A program made the translations under genes and the position numbers. Source: Dallia pectoralis (Eukaryota; Chordata; Actinopteri; Esociformes; Umbridae). From it: 64,000 nucleotides of DNA. Positions 1 through 12,290 of this stretch are shown here, one piece after another. Position 1 is the stretch's first letter. Each line of letters opens with the position of its first letter. The stretch spans positions 16,527,595-16,591,594 of the forward strand of contig CM055748.1 of NCBI GenBank assembly GCA_029465975.1, given 5' to 3'. Under the pieces are notes generated by a model. It had not been told where the DNA came from, did no database searches, and saw only the letters and a program-made list of their open reading frames with translations.

Positions 1-297
1 AAACACTGACTATACAGTGTTTAAATTGCAGGCGAAGGAACATAAGCGTCTATTCAATGTGGAATTTTGAAGAAATCCCACAGAAGGCTTCTTATGAACC
101 AGGAGAAATCGGATGTGTATGCGATAATAAAATTATACACGTCAAAGTGCTGTACGAGCATTTACTCGAACGTAATAATAATAATGCTTTTTATTTATAT
201 AGCGCCTTTCCCGAAGGCTCAAGGATCTTTTGCATTCAGGACATACAACAGTAAGCTGTAACAGGCATTACCATAGCCACACGAAGAACGGCAACAG
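1..297. other. No recognisable feature
   Basis: I see no gene, repeat or RNA here. Two overlapping reading frames of about 65 codons are too short and compositionally plain to support. Confidence 0.5.
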
Positions 298-1905
298 TTA
301 GTACAAAACACAAATAACGCCCAGAGAAGACAAGTGAGTTTTGGTAAGGACTAGATGGAAGTGAACATGGCAGTGATGAGGAAGGGAAAACCACAGTGTT
401 GGTGCAACAGCACTGACGATCTGCAGCCCCCAGACAACAGGATTTGCAGAGGCTAGACTCAGGTATTCATTTGCTTGAGATCGGAGATTTGCTAAGATAG
501 GGGGGAAGCAAATATTGGCATTTAAAAGTGAGCGAAATAAATAGGCTGTTGGCGCGGCGAAGATCGGGCAGAATTTGGGTGATATGAGCAGAGAGCAGTT
601 ATTGACAAGTAATCTGCAGATTTGAGCTATAGTGCCTGGAAGATTGGCGCGGAAGACAATAAAGGGCATTGCTGTGTCAAGGCGTGATGATGAATGAATT
701 GCAGTTTCAGCGAGGCGAGTTAAGCGTCGGCGTGAGAAGGCCGATTGTGTTGTGTGAACTGGAGTGAAGAGGAGAGTCAAAGTGCCCAGATTTTCAACGG
801 TAGTAGTGGTTTGATGAAAGTGCCACAATCTGCACTTGAATCAGTGGGAATTTTCCTGATAAGTGATTCAATAAAAAGCGGTCTCAGTTTTGTCCCATGT
901 TGAAGTTTTAGAAAATTGCAATGAAAGCCAATCTTTTATTTCATGCACTGAAAGCGAATTTTGTCGATGGAAACTATTTTGGTACAAAGCTGGGGCATGT
1001 ACAAGCAGTGTATAGTGGATGTCATCAGCTATAAATGATAATTAAAACCATGGCGTTGCAAGATGATAACCCCAGAACAGGGGAGACACGCGTGGGGGGA
1101 CAGATGTTCCAGCTGCAGAGAAATGTAAATTATCTATCGAAGGCCAAGGTAAAACAGATAAGAGCACCAAAAAAATACCTACATCCGCAGGGTATCAGCA
1201 TAAGTAGTTCATGGAGACTGTGACAGTCAAACAGGCGCGACAACATCAGTAAAGCAGATCATTCGGCAGCAGACTGAAACTGTTCAGTACTATGTGAAGG
1301 GCGAAAAACAGATAATGGGATTCATTGCAATATTTGGCCATGGCTAGATTTGAAGTGGGGCGATAATTAGATGAATGAGAAGGATCAAGGTATTTTTAAG
1401 GCAGAATGCTGTGATTTTGGTGACAGCGCAGAATTTGAAGGTGGAAGATCATTGAGAAGTGGGAGATAGTGCAGGATAACTGAATGACAGCGTTTCAGAG
1501 AAGGTGGAGTGCCAGGTCCAAGATGTAGTGGAATTCAAGGTGCTGAGAGCAGAGGATGGTAGTTAGAGCAAAATGGAACCCAGGGACTGATCAGATTGGT
1601 CAAGCAGATGTCACAGTGGTGCAGCATCAGTAAACTATTATTGGGCGGCATCTGCTTTTCTAGGAGATATTTAAAGAAATGGCTACGGGGGTCATCAGAA
1701 GCTAGAACAGCCTCGGATGGAGGTTTGATGAAGCTTGTTTATAGTGTTAAATAATTATTTTGGCCTATTATAGATTTGATGATCGTAGCAGACACAAAAC
1801 TGGAAGCGCATGAGTTCAGGGCGGATTTGCTGGTATTGCATGTTCAGCATAAGCTAGATGAGTGAACAGTCGAGCCAGTTTTCCTGTGAGACACTCAAGT
1901 GTGGC
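298..1905 (-). pseudogene. L2-type LINE fragment (RT to C-terminus), degraded
   Basis: Read on the minus strand, this is a decayed non-LTR retrotransposon reverse transcriptase. From about 1900 down to 1740 lies the pre-RT linker (parallel to the better copy at 7380-7500). Around 1375-1340 there is an LDPS...NYRP-like block, around 1300-1270 an HSTE block, around 1090-1060 a VPQGS-like block, and around 1040-1010 a relic of the YADD catalytic box. A 176-codon stretch (298-828) is open and ends in an LW-x-SLP-like C-terminal motif typical of L2/Rex1-type LINEs. Reading requires many frame changes, so no functional protein is possible. Seen: motif order and spacing. Known: this order is diagnostic of L2-clade RTs. 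Inferred: the exact clade, and that the missing 5' endonuclease was lost before or during the rearrangement of this block. Confidence 0.72.
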
Positions 1906-1929
1906 AGCTTTGAGTCCCATTGTGAATGT

Positions 1930-2010
1930 GCTGGCAGATGATGAACCCATGGACCAGTTTCATGACTCTATGGCCTCGTAAAGAGAGGTAGTAGTGTACA
2001 GTTATGTTTG
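1930..2010. repeat. Repeat module (GATGGACCCATGGACC type), copy 1a
   Basis: Diverged counterpart of the module at 7530-7770. It starts near ATGAACCCATGGACC and continues into TTTCATGACTCTATGG. It recurs within the same block at about 2570-2790. Confidence 0.6.
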
Positions 2011-2569
2011 GGCACTAGCATATAAGATACTTCTGCATCACATTTGGGCCTGTAACCTGCAGAAACGACCTGAGACATTTTATCTATTGGGAAATGGCTA
2101 AGGTATCATTTGGCGCATATCCTGAATATCGAAAAGGCAGGCAGGCTGTGGGTCCCAATTGCCAATGTATTCGCTTGAGGACGATGGAACCAGTAGCCCA
2201 GTGAACTGTAGTTCACGTCCAGGCAGGGTGGCCTGCGTGAGCTGGCAGGGTCAGATGCTCAGCAGCGCCCCTTGTGGTCAGTCAGGCTGTGCTGCAGCGT
2301 CTTAGATCCTTTAAGGTTCTGAACAAGTATTGCCAAGTTGCACTTTGTAGTACGATCGGCCGTGTGTCATCAACACGCTTGCATGTTCAAGGTACGCCAC
2401 CTGGGGGCTGGGTGTCTATAGTGCCCCATTTTGGTCTACAACTTGGCCTATACCCTCTTTACGGACATTGACAAGGCATGGTGGACATTCGGTGAAGGAG
2501 GGCGATTAGGCTGTTGCAAGATCCCAAGGTAGCGAGGAAATCCATCATGTAGATCAATGACCCAGCATG

Positions 2570-2790
2570 AGGGTGATGGGCCCATGGACCAGAGTTTCAT
2601 GACTCTATGTCACATGGGGTGAGTGTGGCATGCTCCCAGGGATTGCCAACGGGGGCCTGGCGTGGGCGCCCACTGCATGGGCCCATTTGACCATTGCACC
2701 ATAGGGTGTGGCCGGCCACCTTGCAGAAATGGGCTGGTGAGCCATTTCACGCGGGATTTAAAATAGTGAGGAGAATAATCAAATAATGGC
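2570..2790. repeat. Repeat module, copy 1b
   Basis: Second instance of the module in copy 1 (CCCATGGACCAGAGTTTCATGACTC), corresponding to 8250-8490 in copy 2. No coding signal. Confidence 0.65.
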
Positions 2791-4396
2791 AGCAAATATG
2801 GCTGCCTCGCAATATTTTTAAGAAATGGGTATCAGGCTAGAGCAGCATCATCCAGTGGTGGGATATACAACACATTGTCTAGTGGCTTTCAGTGTTAACT
2901 ATGCAACTAATGTTAACTGGTTTGATAAACTGTAGGCACTATATGTAATTGCCCTTTCTGGGCCATATAATGTTGTGCGTAATATGCAGCCTAGTGTTGT
3001 GACGGCAGAAGTTACGTTGCAGTATTTGTTTTCGGAGTTTTTGTTCAGGTATGCCGCAGAGTTGCCGCATGGTGAGGAATCACCAAGAACGGTAATGATT
3101 TGTGGCACGCAATGATGCGTGCAAAGTCAGCGATATCTGGTTTTGTTTGATTGGCCGAATCTTCGAATGGACAAGAGTTCGGCGTCAGTCTATACAAAAC
3201 CTTAGTCATATGGGTTTGGAGTATCAGTGTTTTCTATAGCGCAGCTATAGATGGTCGCACGATTAAATATTTGTCTTGAACAGATATGTTTAAGTCTTTG
3301 TGACCAGCATTCCAGTTTTGTAGCTCTCTGATATAGGTGAGTACAGTGTCATTTCAAATGGAACACTAGTTGTGTAAATTTAGTTTTTAAACAAATCAAA
3401 AACCTCTGTTCAAAATGAATATTAATGATAATCAATTAGATACCATGTAAGTGAAGTTGTGAAACTGTGTTCTTGTAGTCTCATATAGTCTAGTTACATC
3501 ATCATTCAGTGGTTGTCATGCTGTGACATGAGAGTGTTAAATTATGGCCTGGTATGAAATGCCACTACAGCACACTGCATAATTTGGTGGTAATTTATTC
3601 TGGTAAATCTTGACTAGGTGATTCTCAGCAACCTTATGAAATGCAAAAATGTACAACAAAAGAAGTAGTGGCTCTATTGTGATAAAGGAAACAAGCAAGT
3701 ACCTCTGGTAAAATAAACTCAAAGTTACAATATGTAATGTGTAATCAAATGTATATTCAGGCTATTGCTAGTATTATCTAATGATTACTTTCCAGAAATA
3801 CATATTCCAAATGTGATGTGTGGAACTTCAATTATACTAGATAGCACCAACGTAATTCAGTCAATACTAAATGTTCAGTTCGGTGCCCAGGCTAAATTTA
3901 CCACAAGATATGTGGCTTTTTGCACAGGCTATTTTACTGAGTACAGTCAAAGTAAGGTAATGAGCAAGATTACAGAGCATAGTTTAAATTATTTATTGAA
4001 GCTTTTAAACACTTAAGCAAGGCATCATCAGGAAATACTAGACAGCATAAAATTACACTGAAATGGCGCTATTCACATCAGATCTCTCAAATATATTTTC
4101 TGATTATTAAATATTAGACATATTTAATAGAGTCCTCTTTAAAGAGGAAAATGTGCAGCTAATTTTCATGTAAACTGAGTGATGATATTCCAGACATGCG
4201 GCATAGAGCGTGTCATAAGAGCCAATGTAGTTTGTGCTGTCAGCGCCTGTTCTTGTGTGCTGAAACTTCGGTAGGCCGTTCAGATGTTTGTAATTTAATC
4301 ATGAATCTTCATTTAATGTGTTTGTAATTCAGTCAATTCCAGCCTAACAGTCTGGGAGTGTTTGTTGATACCGCAGCACGAATCTGGAAATGGGCT

Positions 4397-4810
4397 CAGC
4401 TGAGTATAACAGAGTCAGATGCACCCAGATGATACAACACTGTACACAGGCAGACTATGTTCATATGGACCGCTGAGTATAACAGTGTAGTGTGCCCAGG
4501 AGTAACAGATAACATCTGTGCAGCCATGAACTTTATGCTCTAGCTATGGTCGCTAGTATATAACGGTGTGTGTGTGCCCCAGATTGGCTTGTGATGCAAC
4601 ACCTGTACTGAATAGATGAACTATGTTCATATAGACCACTGTTTTTGTGAGGTGTGGTGTGCTGAAGTGACTTGTGATACAGCATGTAAAAGGTAGATAT
4701 GCTGAGTGGTCACTATGAGCATAGTCTATCTGCCTTTGCAGGTGTTATTATCTGAGATTGGCTTATAGTGCACAATACTCTGTTATACTAGTGGTCTATA
4801 TAAGTTCTAA
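4397..4810. repeat. Degraded 83-bp tandem array with inverted terminal arm
   Basis: Counterpart of the cleaner array at 10311-10735. GAGTATAACAG/CTAGTATAACGG boundaries recur near 4402, 4477 and 4554, followed by an inverted arm around 4700-4800 (CTATGAGCATAGTCTATCTGCC, then TACTAGTGGTCTATATA). Many indels relative to copy 2. Confidence 0.75.
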
Positions 4811-5829
4811 GCAACAGGCCTTTCATGTAAAATATCTTTCTGGCCAACCATATTCACTTTCAAATAATAACTTTCAAATGAAAATGGCCTGCTGAAACAA
4901 TGAGCAATTAATAATGGTTGATACATGCAATGTTGACATTTATGAAAGTATATATGTGCATTTTGTCTGATATAAATGATAATGAAGAAAAGGCAACATG
5001 AACAATATAGACTGCTAGTGTCATTATTCGCATTATCTCATGATCATTACAAGTAAAGCAAGTGTTCAAGACCTATGCAGACTATAATATTGAAGTGGAA
5101 ATGCGGTACGTGCATAGATTCTGTTGCTTCGCCATCCAGCAGCCTCAGCATGGAAATCAGGAGCTTTTATATGAGGGTCAAGCAGCTCTATGCGTTTATT
5201 CAAGTTATATTCTGTTATAATGCATTATTGCAGCTGCATCTAATAACATTGATAATTGGTCATGCCAGAATCAACGTCTGATGCGAGAACCTCTTGGAAA
5301 ACCGCTTTCAAGAAATGAAAATAATAATTGACCACGGCCTCCACTGCTGTGGCCCAAAGACAATATGTCTTATGTTCAGTTACATTGTGTCATTACTATT
5401 CATAATTTGCTAAAATAATTATATCGGAAATTTCAATAAGGCATTTAATATTGAATGCGAAATCATTGATTTGAGCGACAATAAATTAAGTAATTTTCAA
5501 CACAGTTCACATTATTTGTTATATCAGTTCACCAGACGTATATAACCTCATTTTAGACAATAGTCAAATGCGTGAGCTGAATATTTATTTTTCAGGAATG
5601 TTATTAAGCCATGAATGTGATATTTTGAACAGAAATTTACATTGGCAAGGAAGGCTCATAAATAAAACATGAATGAAAAACTAGAATTATACTGAGGATA
5701 TGAAGTATAGGAGTATTAATATACAAAATATGCGACAATGCATATTGTTTGTCACGTTTCATTCGATACGCAACAACTGTTGAGTGCTGTAGGCTATATC
5801 AATACAGTGTTTTCAAGTTGAACTCTACT

Positions 5830-6240
5830 AACCGCGAGAAGATAATCTCAGCCTGACCACATCAAATAAATCAGATAATGAAAAACCTGTTTGGGCATGA
5901 GCATGTGGCTGAAATGCACTGGGCTGGCTGCGCCCCAGGGCCTCTGGACATGAGTCCCGGAGTTGAGCGGACCGCTCTCGCAGCCGAATGAGGTGGAGGT
6001 CAGGATTCCTGGGAGATGCGCCTGCCCCAGAGGATAGAGGAATCACAAATTCTGGCGTACTGAATCGTGGAGTAAGGATATAAAGTGTCGTACAATTCAC
6101 ATAGGAGATCTGAGCAGTTTATTAGATAGCAATTTAGAAATGACCTTGTTTGTGGGCTGACATTAACAAAACTGCTGATAACGAGACACATTCCCCCACC
6201 CGGTAAAGAAAACTGAATTATAGTCGGTATAGCACAATTA
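5830..6240. repeat. Dispersed repeat with CCCACAGAAT...TTTGAATGGAG core, copy 1
   Basis: Homologous to 11815-12290 and to 24600-24960. A reverse-complement version of the core is triplicated at 31750-32160. Open frames here on the minus strand are not shared as protein between copies, so I treat them as chance. Confidence 0.65.
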
Positions 6241-6481
6241 ATAACTTTCTGCCAGCTTGACGTGGCGGTTTGTTGACTCTCCTATAGTGCTGCTAGGCGA
6301 TGTTCTCAAATCTAAACTAATTCAGCAGGTTAAATGAGAAAACAGGCTTCTGCATTCACATGCGCGATCACCTCCGTTACAATGCCGTCGGCAACGCCCA
6401 GCTGTATTATAACTTCGGAGCACATGTGGGCGTCATCTTTGTATGTGAATGCGCAATGAAGAGTAATGGAGGTGTCAGTGA

Positions 6482-6981
6482 NNNNNNNNNNNNNNNNNNN
6501 NNNNNNNNNNNNNNNNNNNNNNNNNNNNNNNNNNNNNNNNNNNNNNNNNNNNNNNNNNNNNNNNNNNNNNNNNNNNNNNNNNNNNNNNNNNNNNNNNNNN
6601 NNNNNNNNNNNNNNNNNNNNNNNNNNNNNNNNNNNNNNNNNNNNNNNNNNNNNNNNNNNNNNNNNNNNNNNNNNNNNNNNNNNNNNNNNNNNNNNNNNNN
6701 NNNNNNNNNNNNNNNNNNNNNNNNNNNNNNNNNNNNNNNNNNNNNNNNNNNNNNNNNNNNNNNNNNNNNNNNNNNNNNNNNNNNNNNNNNNNNNNNNNNN
6801 NNNNNNNNNNNNNNNNNNNNNNNNNNNNNNNNNNNNNNNNNNNNNNNNNNNNNNNNNNNNNNNNNNNNNNNNNNNNNNNNNNNNNNNNNNNNNNNNNNNN
6901 NNNNNNNNNNNNNNNNNNNNNNNNNNNNNNNNNNNNNNNNNNNNNNNNNNNNNNNNNNNNNNNNNNNNNNNNNNNNNNNNN
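6482..6981. other. Assembly gap, 500 N
   Basis: Exactly 500 N, a conventional placeholder length, so the true size is unknown. The right edge falls inside the minus-strand LINE RT. The left edge matches the end of the duplicated block. Reading frames reported through the N run have no meaning. Confidence 0.99.
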
Positions 6982-7505
6982 AGTTTTGAGTGACAGCGGG
7001 AAAGAGGCAGAGGTGAGAGATGCATTGATGAAGTGGGAGATAGGTGCAGAGATAACTGAATGACAACGTTTCAGAAGAGAAGTGGGTGCAGGGTCAAGAT
7101 GACATGACGAAGGGTTAGATTTCAAAATTAACTGAGAAACAGAGGATGGAGTAGTTAGAGCAAATAAGGTTAGGGACTGATCAGATTGGTTAAGCAGATG
7201 TCTAGTGGTTGCAGCATCAGTAGAGAAGCTATTGTGGGCAGCATCTGCTTTTTCTAGGAGATATTTAAGAAAATAACTACAGAGTTCATCAGAAGCTAGA
7301 ACAGCCTCAGATGGAGGTTTGATGAGCTTATTTATAGTGTTAAATAATTATTTTGGCCTGTTACTAGATTTGTTGATCATGGCAGACACAAAACTAGAGC
7401 GCGCCAAGTTCAGGGCCAGTTTGTAATTATTTACATGTTCAACATAAGCTAGATGGTGAACAGTCAGGCCAGTTTTCCTGTAAAGACACTCAAGTCATGG
7501 CAGAC
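6982..7505 (-). pseudogene. L2-type LINE fragment (linker and RT start), cut by gap
   Basis: On the minus strand from about 7500 down, the linker between endonuclease and RT is readable: RKTGLTVHHLAY, then an ARSSF...NRPK block, a stop codon at the position of the usual LF motif, then LFNTINKL near 7340. Next comes an LDPAP...LLKRC...SLTSA block near 7110-7030 that matches the finger domain of L2-type RTs. The catalytic half would lie inside the gap. At least one in-frame stop (near 7360) and frame changes mark it as a pseudogene. It is the same element as 298-1905 in the first copy of the duplication, and better preserved. Confidence 0.75.
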
Positions 7506-7529
7506 TTTGAGTCCCATTGTGAAAAATGT

Positions 7530-7770
7530 TACTTGTGAGGTGATGGACCCATGGACCAAGTTTCATGACTCTATGTCACATGGGGTGGGTGTGGCATGCT
7601 TCCAAAGTTGCCAAATTTGGGGGCTTATAAAAGCGCCACTATGAGGCCGATTTGTACGTCCTTCTACCATCAGTTGTGGCCTTTGGGCCTGTAGTAGCCT
7701 GCAAAGGCGGGCCTTATTGGGACATTTTATCTAATGGGAAATGGCTAAAAGGTCATTTTGGCACATATCC
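7530..7770. repeat. Repeat module A, first copy
   Basis: Begins GAGGTGATGGACCCATGG, continues through TCACATGGGGTGGGTGTGG and GCGCCACTATGAGGCCGATTTG. The same order recurs 720 bp downstream. GCGCCCCCTTGTGGTC-type sequence between the copies is of a kind common in fish interspersed repeats. Non-coding. Confidence 0.8.
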
Positions 7771-8249
7771 TGAAATATCGAAAAAACTTGGGGGCGGAGC
7801 TATTGGGTCCCAATTGCCAATATGTTCCTTGAGAGGACGTGAACCAATGTACCAATGAACATAGTTCCACGTCAAACAGAATAGCCTGCGTGAGCTGGCA
7901 AAGGTCAAATGCTCAACAGCGCCCCCTTGTGGTCAATCAAACAATGCTTGCACGTGCTAGATCCTTTTAAGGTTCTGAACAAGTGTACCAAGTTGCACTG
8001 TAGTACGATCAACCGTGTGTCCGTAACACGCTTACATGTTCAAAATTACGCCACCTAGAGATTTTGGGTGTCTATAGTGCCCCCATTTTTGGTCCTACTG
8101 GCTTGGCCTATACATCTTTTACGGACATTGGTCTGTTGAAGCTATTGACCAAAGGACGTAAAGATTGGACATTCGGTGCCAGAGGAGAAGCGATTAAGGC
8201 TATTATTACAAAATCCAAAATGGCGGAAAATCCATCATGGCGGAATAAT

Positions 8250-8488
8250 GTTACTTATGAGGTGATGGACCCATGGACCAAGTTTCATGACTCTATGTCA
8301 CATGGGGTGGGTGTGGCATGCTTCCAAAGTTGCCAACTTTGGGGGCTTATAACAGCGCCACCATGAGGCCGATTTGCATTACATTGCACCATAAGTTGTG
8401 GCCCGGGGGCCTGTACTACCTTGCAAAAATGGGCCTTATTGAGCCATTTTATCTCACGGGAATTTGCCAAAAGGACCTAAAATAGTGA
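8250..8488. repeat. Repeat module A, second copy
   Basis: Direct repeat of 7530-7770, with high similarity over the first 110 bp and a diverged tail ending near AAAATAGTGAGG. The two copies lie about 720 bp apart, suggesting a larger tandem unit or two insertions of one element. Confidence 0.8.
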
Positions 8489-8492
8489 GGAG

Positions 8493-8511
8493 AATAATAA
8501 TAATAATAATA
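8493..8511 (+). repeat. (AAT)n microsatellite
   Basis: About six AAT/ATA triplets directly after repeat module A. Reduced to a short relic in copy 1. Confidence 0.85.
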
Positions 8512-10310
8512 AATATAGCTGCCTGCAGCAATGGCGGGTTCCTCCAAAGTAGATATCAATTTAAACATGTCAATCCAGTGGTCAAGTATACAACACATTG
8601 TCTAGTGTTGACTTTCCAGTGTTAACTATACAGTAACTAATGTTAACTGAGTTGTTTGATAAACCCAAACGGGCACTATATGTAATTGCCCTTTCTGAAC
8701 CCATATAATGATTGTCTATGTGTATACAACCTAGTGTTAAACATGACAGCAGAAGTTACGATTGCAATATTTGTTTTTTCAAGGTTTTGTTCAAGGTATG
8801 CCACAGAGTTTGCCACATGGTGAGAATCACCATAAGAACAATGTGGTTGTGGCACACACCTTAATGATGCATGCAAGTCCAGCATTATAGAATAGTTTTG
8901 TTTGATTAGCCCGAAATCATGACTGAGATGGAACATTTAAAAAGGTTCAGCATCAATCTGCTCTAAAACACTTAGTCACCTAAGAGTTTAAGGTATCAAG
9001 TGTTTTCTATAGCACAGCTATAAATGGTCACACATTAAATATTTGTCTTAAACAGATTCATGTTTTAAATTCTTTGTGACCAGCCAAATTCCAGTTTTTG
9101 TATCTCCTGATATGGGTTGAGTACAGTTGTCATTTCAAATGGAACCTTTTTTGCTAGTTGTGTAATTTAGTTTTTTTTTTAAAACAAGTCAAAACTTCAC
9201 AATTTTAAAATGAATATTAGTTATATAGAACATTGTTAAATCAATTGAATGCAAAGGGGTCACTAAGGAGTGAAGTTATTGAAAACATGTGTTCTTGTAT
9301 ATGTATCGTCTAATGGTCTAGTTACACATCATCCATTCAGTGGACCCTGCATCATCCTATTCATTGCAACCCAATGACATGAAGTGTTAAGTGTAGCCTG
9401 GTGTAAAGTACCACTACAGCACACACACTAATTTGGTGGTAATTTATTCTGGTAAATCTTATTTAGGTGATTCTCAGTAACCTTGTAAAAAATGCAAGGA
9501 AACTAATGTACAACAAAAAAAGTAGTGGCTCTATTGTGAAATAAAAACAAGAAAACAAGTACACCACAATTAAAATAAACTCAAAGTTACAATATGCTGT
9601 GTGCTGAAGCTTAAATGTATATTCCAGAGCTATTTACTTGGTAATATCTAATGATTACTTTCAAGTAATACATAATTCCCACCAATTGATGTTACGGGAC
9701 TAATTATACTAGATAGCACCAACGTAATTCAGTCAATACTATTAATGTTCCGAGTTCGGTTACCCAAAAACTAATTACCACAAAATATGTGCAGCTTTTT
9801 GCACACAAACTATTTTACTGAAGATACAGTCAAGTAAAATTATCAAACAAGATTACAAACATAGTTTAAATTGGCTATTAATGAAGCTTTTAAACACTTA
9901 AGCCAAAACAATACATCAAGAAAATACTAGACAGCACTAAGTACACATAAGAAACAGCGCTGTTCACATCAGATCTCTCAAATGTATATTTTCTGATTGT
10001 TAAATATTGGGCACTATTTTAATATGGAGGATCTGCTTTAAAAAAAGAGAAGAGTGATGCCGGTGTTACGTTTCAACTGGTTTTCATGTAAACTGGTGAT
10101 ATTCCAGATGCGACGTAGGCGTGTCATAAGAAGGTAAATGTAGTTTATTGTATCGACGCCTGTTCAAAGTAATACAAACTTCAATAAACCGTTCAAATGT
10201 TTGTAATTTAATCATAATCTTGTTTAATGTGTTTGTAATTCAGTTAATTCAGCCTAACAGTCTGAGGTGTTTGTTGATGCCGCAGCACGAATGCAGAGTA
10301 AAGACCGCTA

Positions 10311-10735
10311 GTATAACAGAGTCTAGTGCACCCAGATTAACTTGTGATACAACACCTGTACAGATAGATAGACTATGTTCATATAGACCACTAGTATAAC
10401 AGAGTGTAGTGTGCCCAGGGTAACTTGTGATACAACATCTGTACAGCTACATAGACTATGCTCATATAGACCGCTAGTATAACAGTGTGTAGTGTGCCCA
10501 GATTAACTTGTGATACAACACCTGTACAGATAGATAGACTATGTTCATATAGACCACTAGTATAACAGAGTGTAGTGTGCCCAGGGTAACTTGTGATACA
10601 ACATCTGTAAAGGTAGATATACTAGTGGTCTATATGAGCATAGTCTATCTACCTTTACAGGTGTTGTATCACAAGTTAACCTGGGTGCACAATACTCTGT
10701 TATACTAGTGGTCTATATAAGTTCTAAACAACAAA
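10311..10735. repeat. 83-bp tandem array ending in an inverted copy (hairpin)
   Basis: The boundary GTATAACAG falls at 10311, 10394, 10477 and 10560, giving an exact 83-bp period over four units. Units contain CTTGTGATACAACA and CATATAGACC. After the last unit the sequence turns round: about 10640-10710 is the reverse complement of about 10556-10618, so the end can fold into a stem of roughly 60 bp with a loop of about 25-30 bases. This could be the end of a fold-back DNA transposon with subterminal repeats, or a local satellite with an inverted unit. No ORF. Confidence 0.88.
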
Positions 10736-11814
10736 CTTATGTAGGCTATGTTTCACAACCAACCATATTTCACTTTCAAATATGCTTTTCAAATAAAAAT
10801 GGCCTACTGAAACAATAGGCAATTAATAATAGTTGATACATACACAATATTAGGCATTGTAAAGTATATATAATACATTTTGTGTGTATACGATGTACGT
10901 GGTGTGAAAAGAGCCGTAACTTACATAGACTAATATAGACTGCTAATTAATATTGTTCACCGATATTATCACACTGATTATTTTAAATTAAAACAAATTA
11001 ATTTAGATGTATTGCAGACTATAATATTGAGGTAAATGCGGTACATTTTCTGATATATCGTTCTGTTGCTTCGCCATCGAAGCATCAACGTAAATCAATA
11101 ATAAGAACTTTTTATATGAAGTTGAAACGCTCTATGCGTTTATTCAAGTTCTATTCTGTTATAATGCATTATTGCATTGCATTAATAACATTAAGTTAAT
11201 TTGATATCTATGTAGCCGAATCAACGTCCTACTGTTGAAATACGGAAACCTCTTGGAAACCGTAACTTTTCAAGAAATGAAAATAATAATTGACCACGGC
11301 CTCCACCACATTGTCAAAGTTGGTATATTGTCTTATGTTCAGTTACATTTGTGTCATTATATTCATAATTTGCTAAAATAAAGTTATATCGGAGTTTCAA
11401 TAAGGCATTTAATATTGAATGCGAGTTGTACTTCATCATTGATTTGAACGGGCAATGCATTCGTATTACCAACTTTTAGTTCACATTATTTAGGTATATA
11501 GTTCCTGGACGGTATATAACCTCATTTTAGACAATAGTCAAATGTACAACGTGAACTGAATATTTATTTTTTCAGAAGTGTTTATTCGCCATGAATGTGT
11601 GTACAGACAAGGAATTTACATTGGCAGGAAGGTGCATAAATAAAACATGAATAGAAAACTAAATTATACTAGGGATATAGGGGTATAGGAATATTAATAT
11701 ACAAAATGTCGTATGCATATTGATGTTTTTATTCGTTTCATTTCGATACACAACAATACTTTGTTGAAGATTCTTGTAGGCTATATCAATACAATTATGT
11801 TTTTTCGTTAGACT

Positions 11815-12290
11815 CTACTAGCCACCGAGTCGTGTCTGGTACAGTTGCATAGAGGAGGTCCCACAGTAAATCAGATAATGTGTGCCGAAGAAATGACTTT
11901 TTGAACGTGGGCAGTACAACCGAGAATGCACACAATGACTGGCTGCGCTGAGATCTGAGACCGCATAGTCCCGGAGTTCCAGCGGATGAACCACGCCTCT
12001 CACAGCCGAATGGTTGGAAGGATATGGGGATTCCCACAGAACCACGCCTCTTACAGAAGGATAGGGGGAATCCCACAGAATTACGCGTACTTTGAATGGA
12101 GTGAATGGGATATAAAGTGTCATTGCAATTCACATAGGAATACAAACAAAGTTTTGTATTAAATACTTTAATTTAAAAGTAACCTTATATTTGTGGGCTG
12201 ACATTAACAAAACTGCTGATGCGGATTTACTTCATTCCCCACCCGACGTAAAAAAACTGAATTATAGTCAGTACTTTTTTTAATTAATAA
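11815..12290. repeat. Dispersed repeat with CCCACAGAAT...TTTGAATGGAG core, copy 2
   Basis: The core occurs twice here (about 12026-12050 and 12067-12100). Related copies lie at 5830-6240 and 24600-24960, and inverted copies at 31750-32160. Two overlapping open frames on the minus strand (101 and 116 codons) overlap in different frames, are not kept in the other copies and look like chance. Confidence 0.7.

Larger units (their letters stand above)
1413..6480. repeat. Copy 1 of a ~5 kb direct duplication
   Basis: This stretch aligns collinearly by eye with 6982-12530: the LINE linker, a repeat beginning near GATGGACCCATGGACC, an 83-bp tandem array with inverted arm, AT-rich spacer, and the CCCCACCCG...AAACTGAATTATAGTC segment all recur in order. 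Copy 1 is about 0.5 kb shorter because of many small deletions, and where copy 2 has A or AA this copy often has G or GG. Apart from the LINE part I see no gene. Either a genomic segmental duplication or a false duplication at the edge of the gap could explain it; the error-like indels favour the second. Confidence 0.85.

Noticed and set aside
298..828. 176-codon minus-strand ORF as a host gene
   Set aside because: Its position and its C-terminal LW-x-SLP motif place it as the decayed end of the LINE RT.
6330..7125. Frames of 175-231 codons running through the gap
   Set aside because: Most residues come from N bases. Only the 7000-7125 end has real (LINE) content.
10311..10640. CRISPR-like array of regularly spaced repeats
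   Set aside because: Units are contiguous 83-bp repeats with no unique spacers, in a eukaryotic setting.
11795..12145. Two overlapping minus-strand ORFs of 101 and 116 codons
   Set aside because: They overlap in different frames and are not conserved in the related copies at 5.8 and 24.6 kb.
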